This document shows positions 15,978 to 24,782 of a stretch of 64,000 nt of DNA, piece after piece. Numbering within the stretch: position 1 is the stretch's first letter; each line of letters opens with the position of its first letter. Source of the stretch: JBBDWZ01 sp050732575 (GTDB taxonomy: Bacteria; Gemmatimonadota; Gemmatimonadetes; Longimicrobiales; RSA9). The notes under the pieces were generated by a model, which saw only the letters and a list, made by a program, of their open reading frames with translations, was not told the origin of the DNA and did not search any database. The DNA is taken from the NCBI GenBank assembly GCA_050732575.1, contig JBOHRF010000001.1, positions 47,784 to 111,783 on the forward strand. The letters run 5' to 3'. A program made the position numbers and the translations under genes.

Positions 15978-17830
15978 TGCGCGGGCACTTCTTGGCGCAA
16001 CGCTTTGAGCACGGCGTTGCGTACCATGGGATGGGTTTCACTGGTGGCCCGGTCCAGCGCCGCGCGCGAAGCCGGTGTGCCGACCCGGCCCAGCGCCATG
16101 GCGGCACAGGCGCGCACTTCGGCGGGCTGCTTCTGGCGCAGCAGGTTCTTGCCATTCAGGAGCCGGTCCAGCTTGGTCACGCTTTCCGCGTTGGCCACGG
16201 CGCCGAAGGCTTCGAAGAAGGCAATTTTTTCAGTCAGGTCCGCTCCGCGCATCCAGCTGCTGCCAATGATGGTCTCCAGGCGCTGACGCGCTGGCTGATA
16301 GCGCAGCGAGGCCAGGCCGCGCACGGCGGTCACGCGCACATCACGATCGCCATCTTCGAGTGCGGCTTGCAGCGCTTCCAGGGCGGCGCCCGAACGGATT
16401 TGAATCAGGCTCTCGACGGCGGCCCGGCGCAGCGGCGCAGACGGCCGGCTCATCAACGCGGCCAACGCAGGCGCGGCCAGCGGCAAGGCCAACTGACCTG
16501 ACAACCGGCCGGCACCCAGGGCAATCAACTCGTCCTCAGAACGAATCAACTCGATGAGTCGTTCGGTATGGGCGCGGCCCAAATGTTCGGAGGCCGTGCG
16601 CAGACGCGTTTGCAGTGCGGGTACGGTCGTGGTTTCGGTAGTGCGAATCAACAGCGGCAGCGCTTGACTGCCCAGATGGCGCAGGAAGACGCCCAGTTCG
16701 ACACCGCTCGGATCGATGGCGCCTTCCTCGAGCGACTTGAGCAGCTGCGCCAGTACGGCCGGTTCGCTCAACTCGTCGAACAGGGCACGCGCTTCTTTGG
16801 CCTGCTCCGCACCCAGGATGTTGTTGACTTCGACCAGCGCGCTCAATTCAACCAGGATGGTGGAGGCCGACGCAAGATCGCCGCGCGCCAGAAAAGCGGG
16901 CATGAGCTGACGCAGGATGCGCACGATCTCGGTCTGCCGCGTCATCACTTGATCTTCCAGGCGATCAAACAAGGCGCTGAGAACGTCCGCCTTCAGTTCG
17001 CGCTGCGCTTCTTTCTCGACCTCCTCGCGCAGTTGTTCCAGCTCTGCCGAGTCGAGGAAATACACGGTTTCCTCGAAGTCATCGCGCGTGATGCTGGCCG
17101 CTACCGAAGGCATGCCGTGCTGCATGGCAAACGGCTGATCCGTGGGGGCAGCTGCATCACTCTGGATCTCCTGGCGTACGTACTCGCCTTTGCCCGATTG
17201 CGCTTCCTTCAGCGGGACGACATCAGGCAGGATCAAGCCCTCGGACAACGCATCCACATAACTGTACTGGAAGGCGGCAAACTCGCGCTCCCACAGGATC
17301 GTCACCATGTCGTCATCGGCATTGTTGTCCAATGAGCGCGCCCGGTGCACGATTTCCAGAAAACGCTCCAACTCTTCCTCGAACGTAGGCAGGAAGGTCA
17401 GGTAGCGAATCCCATCCTTGTAAAAGAGAAAGGCCAGATTGTCTCGCCCCTCGCCCGCGGAGAGTGGTACCTCGCCCCAACGGAAGTTGTGTTCTTCCAC
17501 CGCTACCGAAATGGAATTCGTGAGCGCCCACAAGCGCGTAAACGCGTCTCGCAAGGCAGCCAGGAAATTCAGGTAGGTCGGGTTTTTGGCGTGGTACAGT
17601 CTGCGCGCGCGCACGGCCTTGTCGAGTGCCGTGAAGAGATGCGAGACGTCCACAGCACTCAGCTCATGCTCGGCCGGTGTTTCTGTGGATGGAGCGACCC
17701 GGCGCGCGGGGGCGGGCGCCGGACCAGGCTGGGCGTCGGGAGTGGACGGCGGCGCGCCGGGCGGGGGCGAACTGGCGGCCTGCTCGCCCTCCCCCTGGTT
17801 CAGGTCCGGAACATCGGATCCGGCTGCCAA
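15974..17830 (-). CDS. HEAT-repeat protein with shared N-terminal signalling domain
   Basis: This 618-aa cytoplasmic protein begins with a Pro/Ala-rich disordered segment (1-55). A domain at ~60-165 resembles the N-terminus of the adjacent HD-GYP protein. A helical middle follows, and HEAT-like repeats occupy ~390-610 (repeated AAVESLIQIRSGAALEALQ, VTAVRGLASLRY and CAAMALGRVGTPASRAAL patterns). HEAT repeats are protein-protein scaffolds. The start is TTG 17830, with GAGGT five bases upstream. It lies 20 bases after trpB and overlaps the HD-GYP gene, so the two are probably made together and may interact. No enzymatic motif is seen. Confidence 0.8.
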   Translation of the reverse strand: MAAGSDVPDLNQGEGEQAASSPPPGAPPSTPDAQPGPAPAPARRVAPSTETPAEHELSAVDVSHLFTALDKAVRARRLYHAKNPTYLNFLAALRDAFTRLWALTNSISVAVEEHNFRWGEVPLSAGEGRDNLAFLFYKDGIRYLTFLPTFEEELERFLEIVHRARSLDNNADDDMVTILWEREFAAFQYSYVDALSEGLILPDVVPLKEAQSGKGEYVRQEIQSDAAAPTDQPFAMQHGMPSVAASITRDDFEETVYFLDSAELEQLREEVEKEAQRELKADVLSALFDRLEDQVMTRQTEIVRILRQLMPAFLARGDLASASTILVELSALVEVNNILGAEQAKEARALFDELSEPAVLAQLLKSLEEGAIDPSGVELGVFLRHLGSQALPLLIRTTETTTVPALQTRLRTASEHLGRAHTERLIELIRSEDELIALGAGRLSGQLALPLAAPALAALMSRPSAPLRRAAVESLIQIRSGAALEALQAALEDGDRDVRVTAVRGLASLRYQPARQRLETIIGSSWMRGADLTEKIAFFEAFGAVANAESVTKLDRLLNGKNLLRQKQPAEVRACAAMALGRVGTPASRAALDRATSETHPMVRNAVLKALRQEVPAQ

Positions 17831-17850
17831 GCGCTACCTCGATCTCACGG

Positions 17851-19047
17851 TCATCGCTGCGTCGCGTTGTGGGCCGTCTGTGCGGCCACGTGCTCGACGT
17901 CCTTGTCGCCCCGTCCGCTCAAACAAATCACGACCGGACCGCGCTCCGACCATTGTTGTCCAGCACGTAGAAAATGAGCAATGGCGTGCGCGCTCTCGAG
18001 AGCCGGGATGATACCTTCCAAGCGGGCGAGCGCGGCAAATGCGTCGAGCGCTTCCTGATCCGTGACGGCCACGTATCGGGCTCGGCCGGACTCCTTCAGA
18101 AACGCGTGTTCGGGTCCCACACCGGGGTAATCCAAACCAGCCGATATGGAATGTGCGGGTGCAACCTGACCCGCTTCATCCTGGAGGAGATAGCTGAGCG
18201 AACCGTGTAACACCCCGGGTCGTCCGGCCGACAGAGAAGCGGCGTGGTGGGCCGTACCCAATCCCTCACCGGCAGCTTCTACGCCAACCAACTCGACCTT
18301 CGTATTCGGTACAAACTCGTGGAAAATCCCCATGGCATTCGAACCGCCACCAACGCACGCCAGAACCGCAGCGGGATCGGGTCGGTGCAACGCCTGCAGC
18401 TGCTGGCGCGTCTCACGACCAATGACCGCTTGAAAATCGCGTACGAGGCGGGGATACGGATCGGGGCCCACGACGGAGCCAATAATATAGTGACTGTGCT
18501 GAACGGTCGCCACCCAATCGCGCATTGCTTCGTTTGTTGCATCCTTTAACGTGCGTGTTCCAGAAAATACCGTTCGAACCTCCGCACCCAACAATTGCAT
18601 ACGGTAGACATTCAGCGCCTGCCGCTTTACATCATCAGCACCCATGTATACGGCACATTCCAGACCAAAAAGCGCGCACACGGTAGCGGTGGCCACACCG
18701 TGCTGACCGGCTCCGGTCTCCGCAATAATGCGTTGCTTGCCCATGCGACGAGCCAGCAGGATCTGGCCGAGTGTATTGTTGATTTTGTGCGCGCCCGTGT
18801 GATTGAGGTCTTCGCGCTTGAGGTAGACCTCGGTGCCGCCTGCCCGTTCACCCAATCGATGGGCACGATAAAGCGGTGTGGGCCGGCCCACATAATCACG
18901 CCAGAGCACATCGAGAGCGGCCCAGAAGGCCGGGTCCTGGCAGGCGAGGTCGTAGGCGCGCGCGAGCTCATCGAGGGCGGCGATCAACGTCTCAGGCACG
19001 TAGCGCCCACCGAATCGGCCAAAGCGCGTGGCCACTGTACTACTCAT
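17851..19047 (-). CDS. trpB: Tryptophan synthase beta subunit
   Basis: The 398-aa PLP enzyme has the Schiff-base lysine in [11 protein letters not shown], the phosphate-binding GGGSNAMG loop and the [23 protein letters not shown] blocks of TrpB1-type subunits. It condenses indole with serine to tryptophan. ATG 19047 overlaps the trpF stop by eight bases (ATGAGTAG). The length is normal. Confidence 0.98.
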   Translation of the reverse strand: MSSTVATRFGRFGGRYVPETLIAALDELARAYDLACQDPAFWAALDVLWRDYVGRPTPLYRAHRLGERAGGTEVYLKREDLNHTGAHKINNTLGQILLARRMGKQRIIAETGAGQHGVATATVCALFGLECAVYMGADDVKRQALNVYRMQLLGAEVRTVFSGTRTLKDATNEAMRDWVATVQHSHYIIGSVVGPDPYPRLVRDFQAVIGRETRQQLQALHRPDPAAVLACVGGGSNAMGIFHEFVPNTKVELVGVEAAGEGLGTAHHAASLSAGRPGVLHGSLSYLLQDEAGQVAPAHSISAGLDYPGVGPEHAFLKESGRARYVAVTDQEALDAFAALARLEGIIPALESAHAIAHFLRAGQQWSERGPVVICLSGRGDKDVEHVAAQTAHNATQR

Positions 19048-19693
19048 GCATGCTACCGTTCTCTGCGGCGCGAGCCGCGGTCACGAACCAAATCATCAGC
19101 TCGGGAGATTTTTCACCTACCACACGTTCGACTCCCGAGCTCACATCTACAACGTGCGGAGCCAACCAGCGAATGGCCGCTGCAACATTGTGGTGCGTGA
19201 GACCACCGGCCAGAACGACCTGCAAGTCTGCTGGCAACCCATTACGATCTTGGACCAGCGCCGCCCAATCCAATCGTGCGCCCGATCCCCCAGCCAGATC
19301 CGGGTGATAAGCATCGAGTAGCAACGCGGCCGCGTGCGGATAGTGGTTGGCCGCGTCGCGCAATTCGTGCGGTGCACGCACTCGGACAGCCTTCCAGACA
19401 GTCACCGATTGCGCCAGTGATGCAACCAGAGCGGGCGACTCCTGCCCATGCAGCTGGACCACGGACAGCGACAACTCCGAAATGGCCGCGTTCACCTCCT
19501 GCGCCTGCGGGTCTACAAACACACCAACGCGCCGGGCGCCCGCAGCGGCCGCGAAAATCTGCGCAGCCGCTTGATAGGACTGCGACCGACGCATGCCGGG
19601 CGCGAGGATGACACCAACGTAATCCGCACCTGCGGCCACAGCCGCGGCCGCATCGTCCGGCCGACAAAGTCCACAGATCTTGACGCCCATCAT
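19040..19693 (-). CDS. trpF: Phosphoribosylanthranilate isomerase
   Basis: The protein of about 217 aa has the catalytic cysteine in [12 protein letters not shown] near the N-terminus, the QLHGQE segment, and the VDVSSGVE phosphate-binding end. It converts phosphoribosylanthranilate to CdRP, the step before TrpC. ATG 19693 overlaps the trpC stop (ATGA); a longer frame to 19729 lies within trpC and is not needed. A second ATG three bases later is equally possible. Confidence 0.96.
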   Translation of the reverse strand: MMGVKICGLCRPDDAAAAVAAGADYVGVILAPGMRRSQSYQAAAQIFAAAAGARRVGVFVDPQAQEVNAAISELSLSVVQLHGQESPALVASLAQSVTVWKAVRVRAPHELRDAANHYPHAAALLLDAYHPDLAGGSGARLDWAALVQDRNGLPADLQVVLAGGLTHHNVAAAIRWLAPHVVDVSSGVERVVGEKSPELMIWFVTAARAAENGSMHE

Positions 19694-20508
19694 GCCGGCG
19701 CTGCAGCCACGCGCGAGGCCCGAGCACAACCGACAAAACTCGCCGCAGCGGCCGCCGGCTCACGTGCACGCATCAGGGTTTCACCAATCAATACCGCATG
19801 AAAGCCCGCGGCACCGTAGCGCTCAACATCGGCGCGGCCGCGAACACCACTCTCCGCGACGACAATCACATCACTTGGAATGGCGGACAGCAATTTCATG
19901 GCCGTCTGCGAGTCGGTTTGGAAATTGGACAGATCTCGATTGTTGATACCCAACACGCGCGCGCCGGCTGCCAAAGCTCGCTCAACCTCGTTTGCATCGT
20001 GCGCTTCGACCAGAACATCCAGCGCATGAGCAACCGCCGCGCGCAACAGTGACGTCAACTGTTCCTGCTCCAGAATCCGAACAATCAGAAGGATAGCGTC
20101 CGCTCCCGCAGCACGCGCTTCCAGAATCTGCAACTCATCAAGTATGAAGTCCTTGCGCAGGACGGGCAGCCTCGACACCTTCCGTGCCTCTTCAAGATCG
20201 ACGAGGTTGCCCCCGAAGAACTCGCGGTCCGTCAGAACGCTAAGCGCGGCTGCGCCGGCCGCTTCATACGCTGGCACAACCGACGTAACTTGCGCGTCCT
20301 GGCTGATCCATCCTGCGGAAGGCGATCGTCGCTTGAATTCGGCGATCAGTTGCACGGTCGCAGCGCGCAATGCCGACTCCAGCGATCGTGGCGGCGGCGC
20401 CGATTGGGCCGCACGGACCAGCGCAGCCTGCGCCGGTCGCAACCGGTCGATTTCCCGGCGCTTGGCAGCCACAATCGAATCGAGAACGCCCCTTGCGTTT
20501 CGGTCCAT
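19690..20508 (-). CDS. trpC: Indole-3-glycerol phosphate synthase
   Basis: The protein of about 272 aa has the IGPS core EFKRRSPSAGWI, LRKDFILDELQI, LGINNRDL and AESGVRGRADVERYGAAGFHAVLIGE. It converts CdRP to indole-3-glycerol phosphate. ATG 20508 is the first gene of the trpC-trpF-trpB-HEAT-HD-GYP-trpA run and lies 13 bases from the perfect palindrome at 20521-20535 that separates it from the divergent lexA. The frame also stays open to a TTG at 20535, but that would place the palindrome inside the gene. Confidence 0.96.
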   Translation of the reverse strand: MDRNARGVLDSIVAAKRREIDRLRPAQAALVRAAQSAPPPRSLESALRAATVQLIAEFKRRSPSAGWISQDAQVTSVVPAYEAAGAAALSVLTDREFFGGNLVDLEEARKVSRLPVLRKDFILDELQILEARAAGADAILLIVRILEQEQLTSLLRAAVAHALDVLVEAHDANEVERALAAGARVLGINNRDLSNFQTDSQTAMKLLSAIPSDVIVVAESGVRGRADVERYGAAGFHAVLIGETLMRAREPAAAAASFVGCARASRVAAAPA

Positions 20509-20520
20509 CTTCGGTATAAG

Positions 20521-20535
20521 TTGACCTTCGGTCAA
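20521..20535. promoter_or_regulatory. Perfect palindrome between lexA and trpC, candidate LexA operator
   Basis: TTGACC, three spacer bases (TTC) and GGTCAA form a perfect 15-bp dyad, 33 bases upstream of the lexA ATG and 13 bases upstream of the trpC ATG. Its position fits an autoregulatory LexA operator. It differs from the GAAC-N4-GTTC and CTG-N10-CAG classes but resembles the short-spacer boxes known in some phyla. Confidence 0.5.
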
Positions 20536-20567
20536 TCTTCGGATCGTGTCTTGGACGAGGACACCGG

Positions 20568-21176
20568 ATGCCCCTGACGAAACGGCAAAAAGAGATTCTG
20601 GACTTCCTCGAGGAGTTCCTGGCGGAGAACGGGTATTCGCCGAGCTTCGAGGAGATCGCCAAACACTTCGGCTACACGTCGCTGGCGACGGTGCACGAAC
20701 ACCTCGAGAATCTGCGCCAGAAGGGGTACATCCGGAAGAGTTACAATGCCAGTCGATCCGTGGAGCTGGTGCCGGCCGGGGTCAAGGTTGCGGCGGTCGA
20801 GCTGCCGCTCATGGGCCAGGTGGCCGCGGGCTCGCCGATCGAGGCTATCCGAGACAACGAGACGGTGGCGGTGCCGGATGATTTCCTGGCGCGCGGCGGT
20901 GAACACTATGTGCTGCGCGTCAAAGGGGATTCCATGATCGACGAGCAGATCCGGGACGGCGACTACATCGTCGTGAGTGCCAAGAATACGGCGTCCAACG
21001 GCGAGACGGTGGTGGCGCTCGTGCACGGCGAATCGGCCACGGTAAAGAAATATTTCCGCGAACACGATGGTCGGGTGAGGTTGCAGCCGGCAAACACGAC
21101 CATGGGCCCCATGTTTTTCCGGGGCAATGAAGTAGTGGTACAGGGCGTAGTGATTGGCGTGCTGCGCCGCTATTAA
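20568..21176 (+). CDS. lexA: LexA repressor
   Basis: The 202-aa protein has a winged-helix DNA-binding domain (KRQKEILDFLEEFLAENGYSP at the N-terminus; recognition region TSLATVHEHLENLRQKG). It also has the self-cleavage site Ala-Gly in QVAAGSP, the catalytic serine in KGDSMID and the catalytic lysine in ATVKKYF. It represses SOS genes until RecA-stimulated autocleavage. The recognition helix differs from the Bacillus type (SSSTVHGHL), consistent with a different operator. A palindrome lies just upstream and a terminator hairpin just downstream. Confidence 0.97.
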   Translation: MPLTKRQKEILDFLEEFLAENGYSPSFEEIAKHFGYTSLATVHEHLENLRQKGYIRKSYNASRSVELVPAGVKVAAVELPLMGQVAAGSPIEAIRDNETVAVPDDFLARGGEHYVLRVKGDSMIDEQIRDGDYIVVSAKNTASNGETVVALVHGESATVKKYFREHDGRVRLQPANTTMGPMFFRGNEVVVQGVVIGVLRRY

Positions 21177-21194
21177 GCGTGAGCGCGCGTGCGT

Positions 21195-21223
21195 GCCCGC
21201 AGCCGGTGGAGTGCGGGCCTTTC
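21195..21223 (+). terminator. Terminator downstream of lexA
   Basis: The arms GCCCGCA (21195-21201) and TGCGGGC (21212-21218) form a seven-pair GC-rich stem with a ten-base loop, followed by CTTTCG. It lies 18 bases after the lexA stop, between convergent lexA and trpD. Confidence 0.6.
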
Positions 21224-21356
21224 GCATGGGAGGCGGTTGATGAAGCGGATCTTCCTGGTGGGGCGAAGCACCTGCAGGCTGCGCGCCGTTTGGCTGGTGG
21301 TAGGTGTGCGCGCGCCAATCGCCGGGCCATTCACGTTGTGCGGCGTAGTCACGGGG

Positions 21357-22424
21357 TTACGCCGGTAGTTCGAGCACTTCACGCGTCGTATTGCGCAACC
21401 GCGCCAGAGCAGCCGCGCCTTTTCCGTCGGTGAGCGCGCGCTCTGCGCGCTGCACGCCATTCAGAAGATCTTCAGCGATTCCAGCGACATAAAGAGCAGC
21501 GCCGGCATTGAGCGTAACGGCCAGGCGCGCAGCGCCTTTGCGTTTTCCGGCCAACACATCCTCCACCAGACGCGCGTTCTCCGCCGGCTCACCGCCGCGC
21601 AGGTGTTCTTCATCCAGATCCAGGTCACCAAAATGCAGGGCTGGCTGAAACTGATAGCGGTGTTGTTCGCCATTGCGGACTTCAATGACCTCCGACGGTC
21701 CAATGGGGCTGAGCTCATCCATACCGGGCGCACCATGCACGACCAGAGCGTGCTCATGACCGAGCTGCTGCAGGGCGCCAGCAATGAGACTGAGCATGCG
21801 TGGGTGTGAAACACCAATGACTTGTCGGCGGGCGCCAGCCGGGTTGGTGAGCGGGCCAAGCAAGTTCATGATGGTCGGCATGCCGAGTTCGCGGCGAACG
21901 GGTGCAACGTGGCGCATAGCCGGATGGAGCAGCGGCGCAAACATGAAGACAATACCAGCGCGTTCGAAAACGGCGGCCATCTGGGCCGGCGTCAGTTCAA
22001 TCTGAATGCCGAGTGCCGAAAGGACGTCTGCGCTGCCACACTTTGAAGTGAACGAACGGTTGCCGTGTTTGGCGATGCGAGCACCGGCCCCGGCGGCGAG
22101 AAATGCAGCCGCGGTCGAAATGTTGAAGGTCATGAACGCGCCTCCGCCCGTGCCGCAGGTATCGACAACGGACCAGTCAGCGGGTGCGGCGATGGGGATC
22201 ATGGCGCGGCGCAGCGCGCGCACGCCGCCTGCAACATGGACGGGCGACTCACCGGCAGTGCGCAGCGCGACCAGCAACGCGGCGATTTGTACGGGCGAGG
22301 CGCGTCCTTCCATGACCGTGATGAAAGCCGCTTCGGCTTCCTCCAGGGTCAGAGGCTCAGCGTTGACGATACGAGGAATCAGCTCGGCGAGGCCGGGAAA
22401 GACTTCGCCGCCGTCTGCCTGCAT
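21357..22424 (-). CDS. trpD: Anthranilate phosphoribosyltransferase
   Basis: The 355-aa protein has the PRPP-binding motif DTCGTGGG, then KHGNRSFTSKCGSADVL and the VVHGAPGMDELSP segment, all diagnostic of TrpD. It joins anthranilate and PRPP. It lies on the same strand as the main trp operon but is separated from it by lexA on the opposite strand. trpE and trpG are not in the window, so the pathway genes are split in this genome. Confidence 0.97.
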   Translation of the reverse strand: MQADGGEVFPGLAELIPRIVNAEPLTLEEAEAAFITVMEGRASPVQIAALLVALRTAGESPVHVAGGVRALRRAMIPIAAPADWSVVDTCGTGGGAFMTFNISTAAAFLAAGAGARIAKHGNRSFTSKCGSADVLSALGIQIELTPAQMAAVFERAGIVFMFAPLLHPAMRHVAPVRRELGMPTIMNLLGPLTNPAGARRQVIGVSHPRMLSLIAGALQQLGHEHALVVHGAPGMDELSPIGPSEVIEVRNGEQHRYQFQPALHFGDLDLDEEHLRGGEPAENARLVEDVLAGKRKGAARLAVTLNAGAALYVAGIAEDLLNGVQRAERALTDGKGAAALARLRNTTREVLELPA

Positions 22425-22492
22425 GACCAGCTCCGCGTGGGATTCGAGAGCCGGAAGCTAGAAACGGCGCCGCAGTGCAACAAGGTTAAGCC

Positions 22493-23647
22493 CTACCGCG
22501 GTCGCAGAGTGACGCCGCCCGAGCCGGTGTCGATGGTCATCATGCCCTGCCCATCGCCAAGGCGACCTCGGAGATGGTAGCGCCGCTTCTGTATCAGTTG
22601 AATGGGCGTGCTCACGTTGATGCCGCCGCTGCCCGTATCGACCGTCAGGTCGGCACCGAGATCGGAGGGCAGGAGCACGGTCACGCTGCCGGACCCCGTG
22701 TCGAGCCGGGCAGTGCGGACGTCGGTTAGCAACTCGAGCGTGATGGAACCGCTACCCGTGTCCAACTCGACGTCGCGCGTGTTCACGTGGTGCGCCCGAA
22801 TGCCACCGGAGCCGGTGTTCAGGCGCATCTCCGGAGCGCTGGCGCCTTCCACCCGGATGCTCCCGGAACCCGTGTCAATATCGAGCGCGGAAACCTCCAA
22901 ACTCGTGGCATCGACACCGCCCGAGCCGGTGTCGATAAAAAGCGTGCCGTTGCCCACATCATCGGCCCGCACCGAGCCCGAGCCAGTGTCGATGCGGACA
23001 TGGCCCCGCACGGCGGCTACCGAGACCCCACCCGATCCAGTGGTGATGAGCAGGGAGCCATTCACGCCGTGCGCGTCGACTGATCCAGACCGTGCTTCCG
23101 CGCGGACGTGCCCATCGACATTGGCAACATTGATCCCGCCCACGCCCAGGTGGAGTGCAACCGTGCGGCCCTCAGGCACGAGCACGCGCAGGTCAGCCCA
23201 GGCTTCCAGTCCGGATCCGGTGCTGCTAACGCGCACGCGGCCATCCCGTGAACCCAGCCGAATGGAAGAAGGTACGGCAAAGCCATCCTCGGTAAGTCTT
23301 GCGCGCAACATGCGGCCACCAAACGTGCCATCGGCGTTGACGTCGAATTCCGTGCGTGAGAAGCGACCCATGCGGGGATAGACAATGCGATCGGCGGGAT
23401 ATTGAATGAACAGGGCGCGCCAGCCATCGACATCGGAGTTGCGAACCGTGAGGCGATCGGCATCGCTACCCTGTCGCATGACCTCGACCACTACGGCCGA
23501 ACCGGTGCCTCGCTCGATGCGGACCTCACCAGCCAGGTTGAAAATCGCAACCTGCTCTCCTGCCAATGAAAAGCGTTCGGGCGCCTGCGCAACCGCAGCC
23601 GAGCCACTGCCGAAGGCCAGAATCAGGCCTACTCCGATGTATCGCAT
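22493..23647 (-). CDS. DUF4097 family exported beta-strand-repeat protein
   Basis: The protein of about 384 aa starts with a signal peptide (ending near AVAQA) and then carries a long right-handed beta-solenoid. It is built of nine repeats with the core TGSG, alternately followed by Gly-Val/Ile or Ser-Val/Ile (e.g. IDTGSGSVRA and IDTGSGGVDA), spaced about 17-22 residues over ~190-380. It has no membrane helix after the signal, so it is probably periplasmic or surface-exposed. DUF4097 proteins are of unknown function. ATG 23647 has GGAG seven bases upstream; the open frame to 24061 overlaps the divergent dehydrogenase gene and is rejected. Confidence 0.85.
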   Translation of the reverse strand: MRYIGVGLILAFGSGSAAVAQAPERFSLAGEQVAIFNLAGEVRIERGTGSAVVVEVMRQGSDADRLTVRNSDVDGWRALFIQYPADRIVYPRMGRFSRTEFDVNADGTFGGRMLRARLTEDGFAVPSSIRLGSRDGRVRVSSTGSGLEAWADLRVLVPEGRTVALHLGVGGINVANVDGHVRAEARSGSVDAHGVNGSLLITTGSGGVSVAAVRGHVRIDTGSGSVRADDVGNGTLFIDTGSGGVDATSLEVSALDIDTGSGSIRVEGASAPEMRLNTGSGGIRAHHVNTRDVELDTGSGSITLELLTDVRTARLDTGSGSVTVLLPSDLGADLTVDTGSGGINVSTPIQLIQKRRYHLRGRLGDGQGMMTIDTGSGGVTLRPR

Positions 23648-23737
23648 GGGGAATCTCCAGAACGAGACGCCGCTCCACCTTAACAGGCACCTACGCCAGT
23701 CGATCCTATGTGGTTTCGCGCCTTGCGTCCAAAGACG

Positions 23738-23755
23738 CTGGAAGTATCCTTCCAG
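23738..23755. promoter_or_regulatory. Perfect dyad in the divergent promoter region before the threonine dehydrogenase
   Basis: CTGGAAG and CTTCCAG flank TATC as a perfect seven-base inverted repeat. TATCCT at 23745-23750 could be a -10 box, with TTGCGT at 23723-23728 sixteen bases upstream, so a protein bound to the dyad would block or assist that promoter. The dyad lies 46 bases before the ATG at 23801. Confidence 0.4.
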
Positions 23756-23800
23756 CCGTTTCAGCGGCGGGTCGATCGGCCGACTCCAGTGGAGTGTTGG

Positions 23801-24766
23801 ATGAAGCGGATTCTGGTCACGGGCGCGGCCGGACAGGTGGGCACGGAATTGGTGCCCGCCCTGCGCACCATCTACGGAGCAGCGCAGGTATTGGCAACCG
23901 ACCTGAAACCGGCCCGGGACGCAGTTTCGGAGGGCCCGTTCCACCAGCTCGATTGCCTGGACGCCGCTGCACTCGGTGCTGTCCTGCGGCAGCATCGACC
24001 GGATACCATTTTCCATCTGGCGGCGCTGCTTTCGGCCACGGCGGAGAACCATCCGCAGCATGCTTACCAGGTCAACATGGGCAGCCTCCTGAACGTGCTG
24101 GAAGCTACGCGCGAATTGGGCTGCGCCCTATTCACGCCCAGCTCGATTGGTGCGTTCGGCCCCGGCACACCCCGGGATCCCGCCCCGCAGGATACCATGC
24201 AGCGGCCGACCACCATGTATGGCGTGACCAAAGTGGCCGGCGAGCTGCTTTGTGACTACTACCACGCACGCTATGGCGTGGACACACGCGGCCTGCGCTA
24301 CCCGGGGCTCATTTCGCACGTGACGCCGCCGGGCGGCGGGACCACGGACTATGCGGTCGAGATTTTCTATGCCGCGATCGAGGAAGGCCGCTACACCTGC
24401 TTTCTGCGAGCGGATACACAACTCGACATGATGTACATGCCGGACGCAATCCGAGCTGCACTGGAGCTGATGGAAGCAGACGCCAGCCGACTTAAGCATC
24501 GAAATGCTTTCAATGTAACCGCCATGCAGTTGACGCCTTCCTCGCTGGCGGCGCGCATTCGCGACCACGTGCCCGACTTCCAAATCGAATACCGCGTGGA
24601 CACGCTTCGACAGAACATCGCGGATTCCTGGCCGCGCCGACTGGACGATAGCGCGGCGCGCGCGGAATGGGGGTGGCGCGCGCACTACGATGACCAGGGC
24701 ATGGTGCAGGACATGTTGCTGCAACTCAGACAGAAGCACTTGCCCGGAGCAAAACGAGTGTCATGA
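23801..24766 (+). CDS. L-threonine 3-dehydrogenase, short-chain (NAD-dependent epimerase-like) type
   Basis: The 321-aa protein is an extended-SDR enzyme: VTGAAGQVGTELV is the NAD-binding Gly motif, SSIGAFGP carries the catalytic Ser region, and YGVTKVAGE is the YxxxK motif. Segments such as GLRYPGLIS and DYAVEIFYAAIEEGRYTCFL match the epimerase-type threonine dehydrogenases. It oxidises threonine to 2-amino-3-oxobutyrate. The neighbour kbl cleaves that product, 16 bases downstream, which makes the substrate assignment much stronger than sequence alone. The start ATG 23801 follows GTGGAG. Confidence 0.88.
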   Translation: MKRILVTGAAGQVGTELVPALRTIYGAAQVLATDLKPARDAVSEGPFHQLDCLDAAALGAVLRQHRPDTIFHLAALLSATAENHPQHAYQVNMGSLLNVLEATRELGCALFTPSSIGAFGPGTPRDPAPQDTMQRPTTMYGVTKVAGELLCDYYHARYGVDTRGLRYPGLISHVTPPGGGTTDYAVEIFYAAIEEGRYTCFLRADTQLDMMYMPDAIRAALELMEADASRLKHRNAFNVTAMQLTPSSLAARIRDHVPDFQIEYRVDTLRQNIADSWPRRLDDSAARAEWGWRAHYDDQGMVQDMLLQLRQKHLPGAKRVS

Positions 24767-24782
24767 TTGCGGGAGAACGTGG

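Noticed and set aside
22493..24061. Longer start for the DUF4097 gene
   Set aside because: The extension would overlap the divergent dehydrogenase by 260 bases, and a signal peptide begins at 23647.
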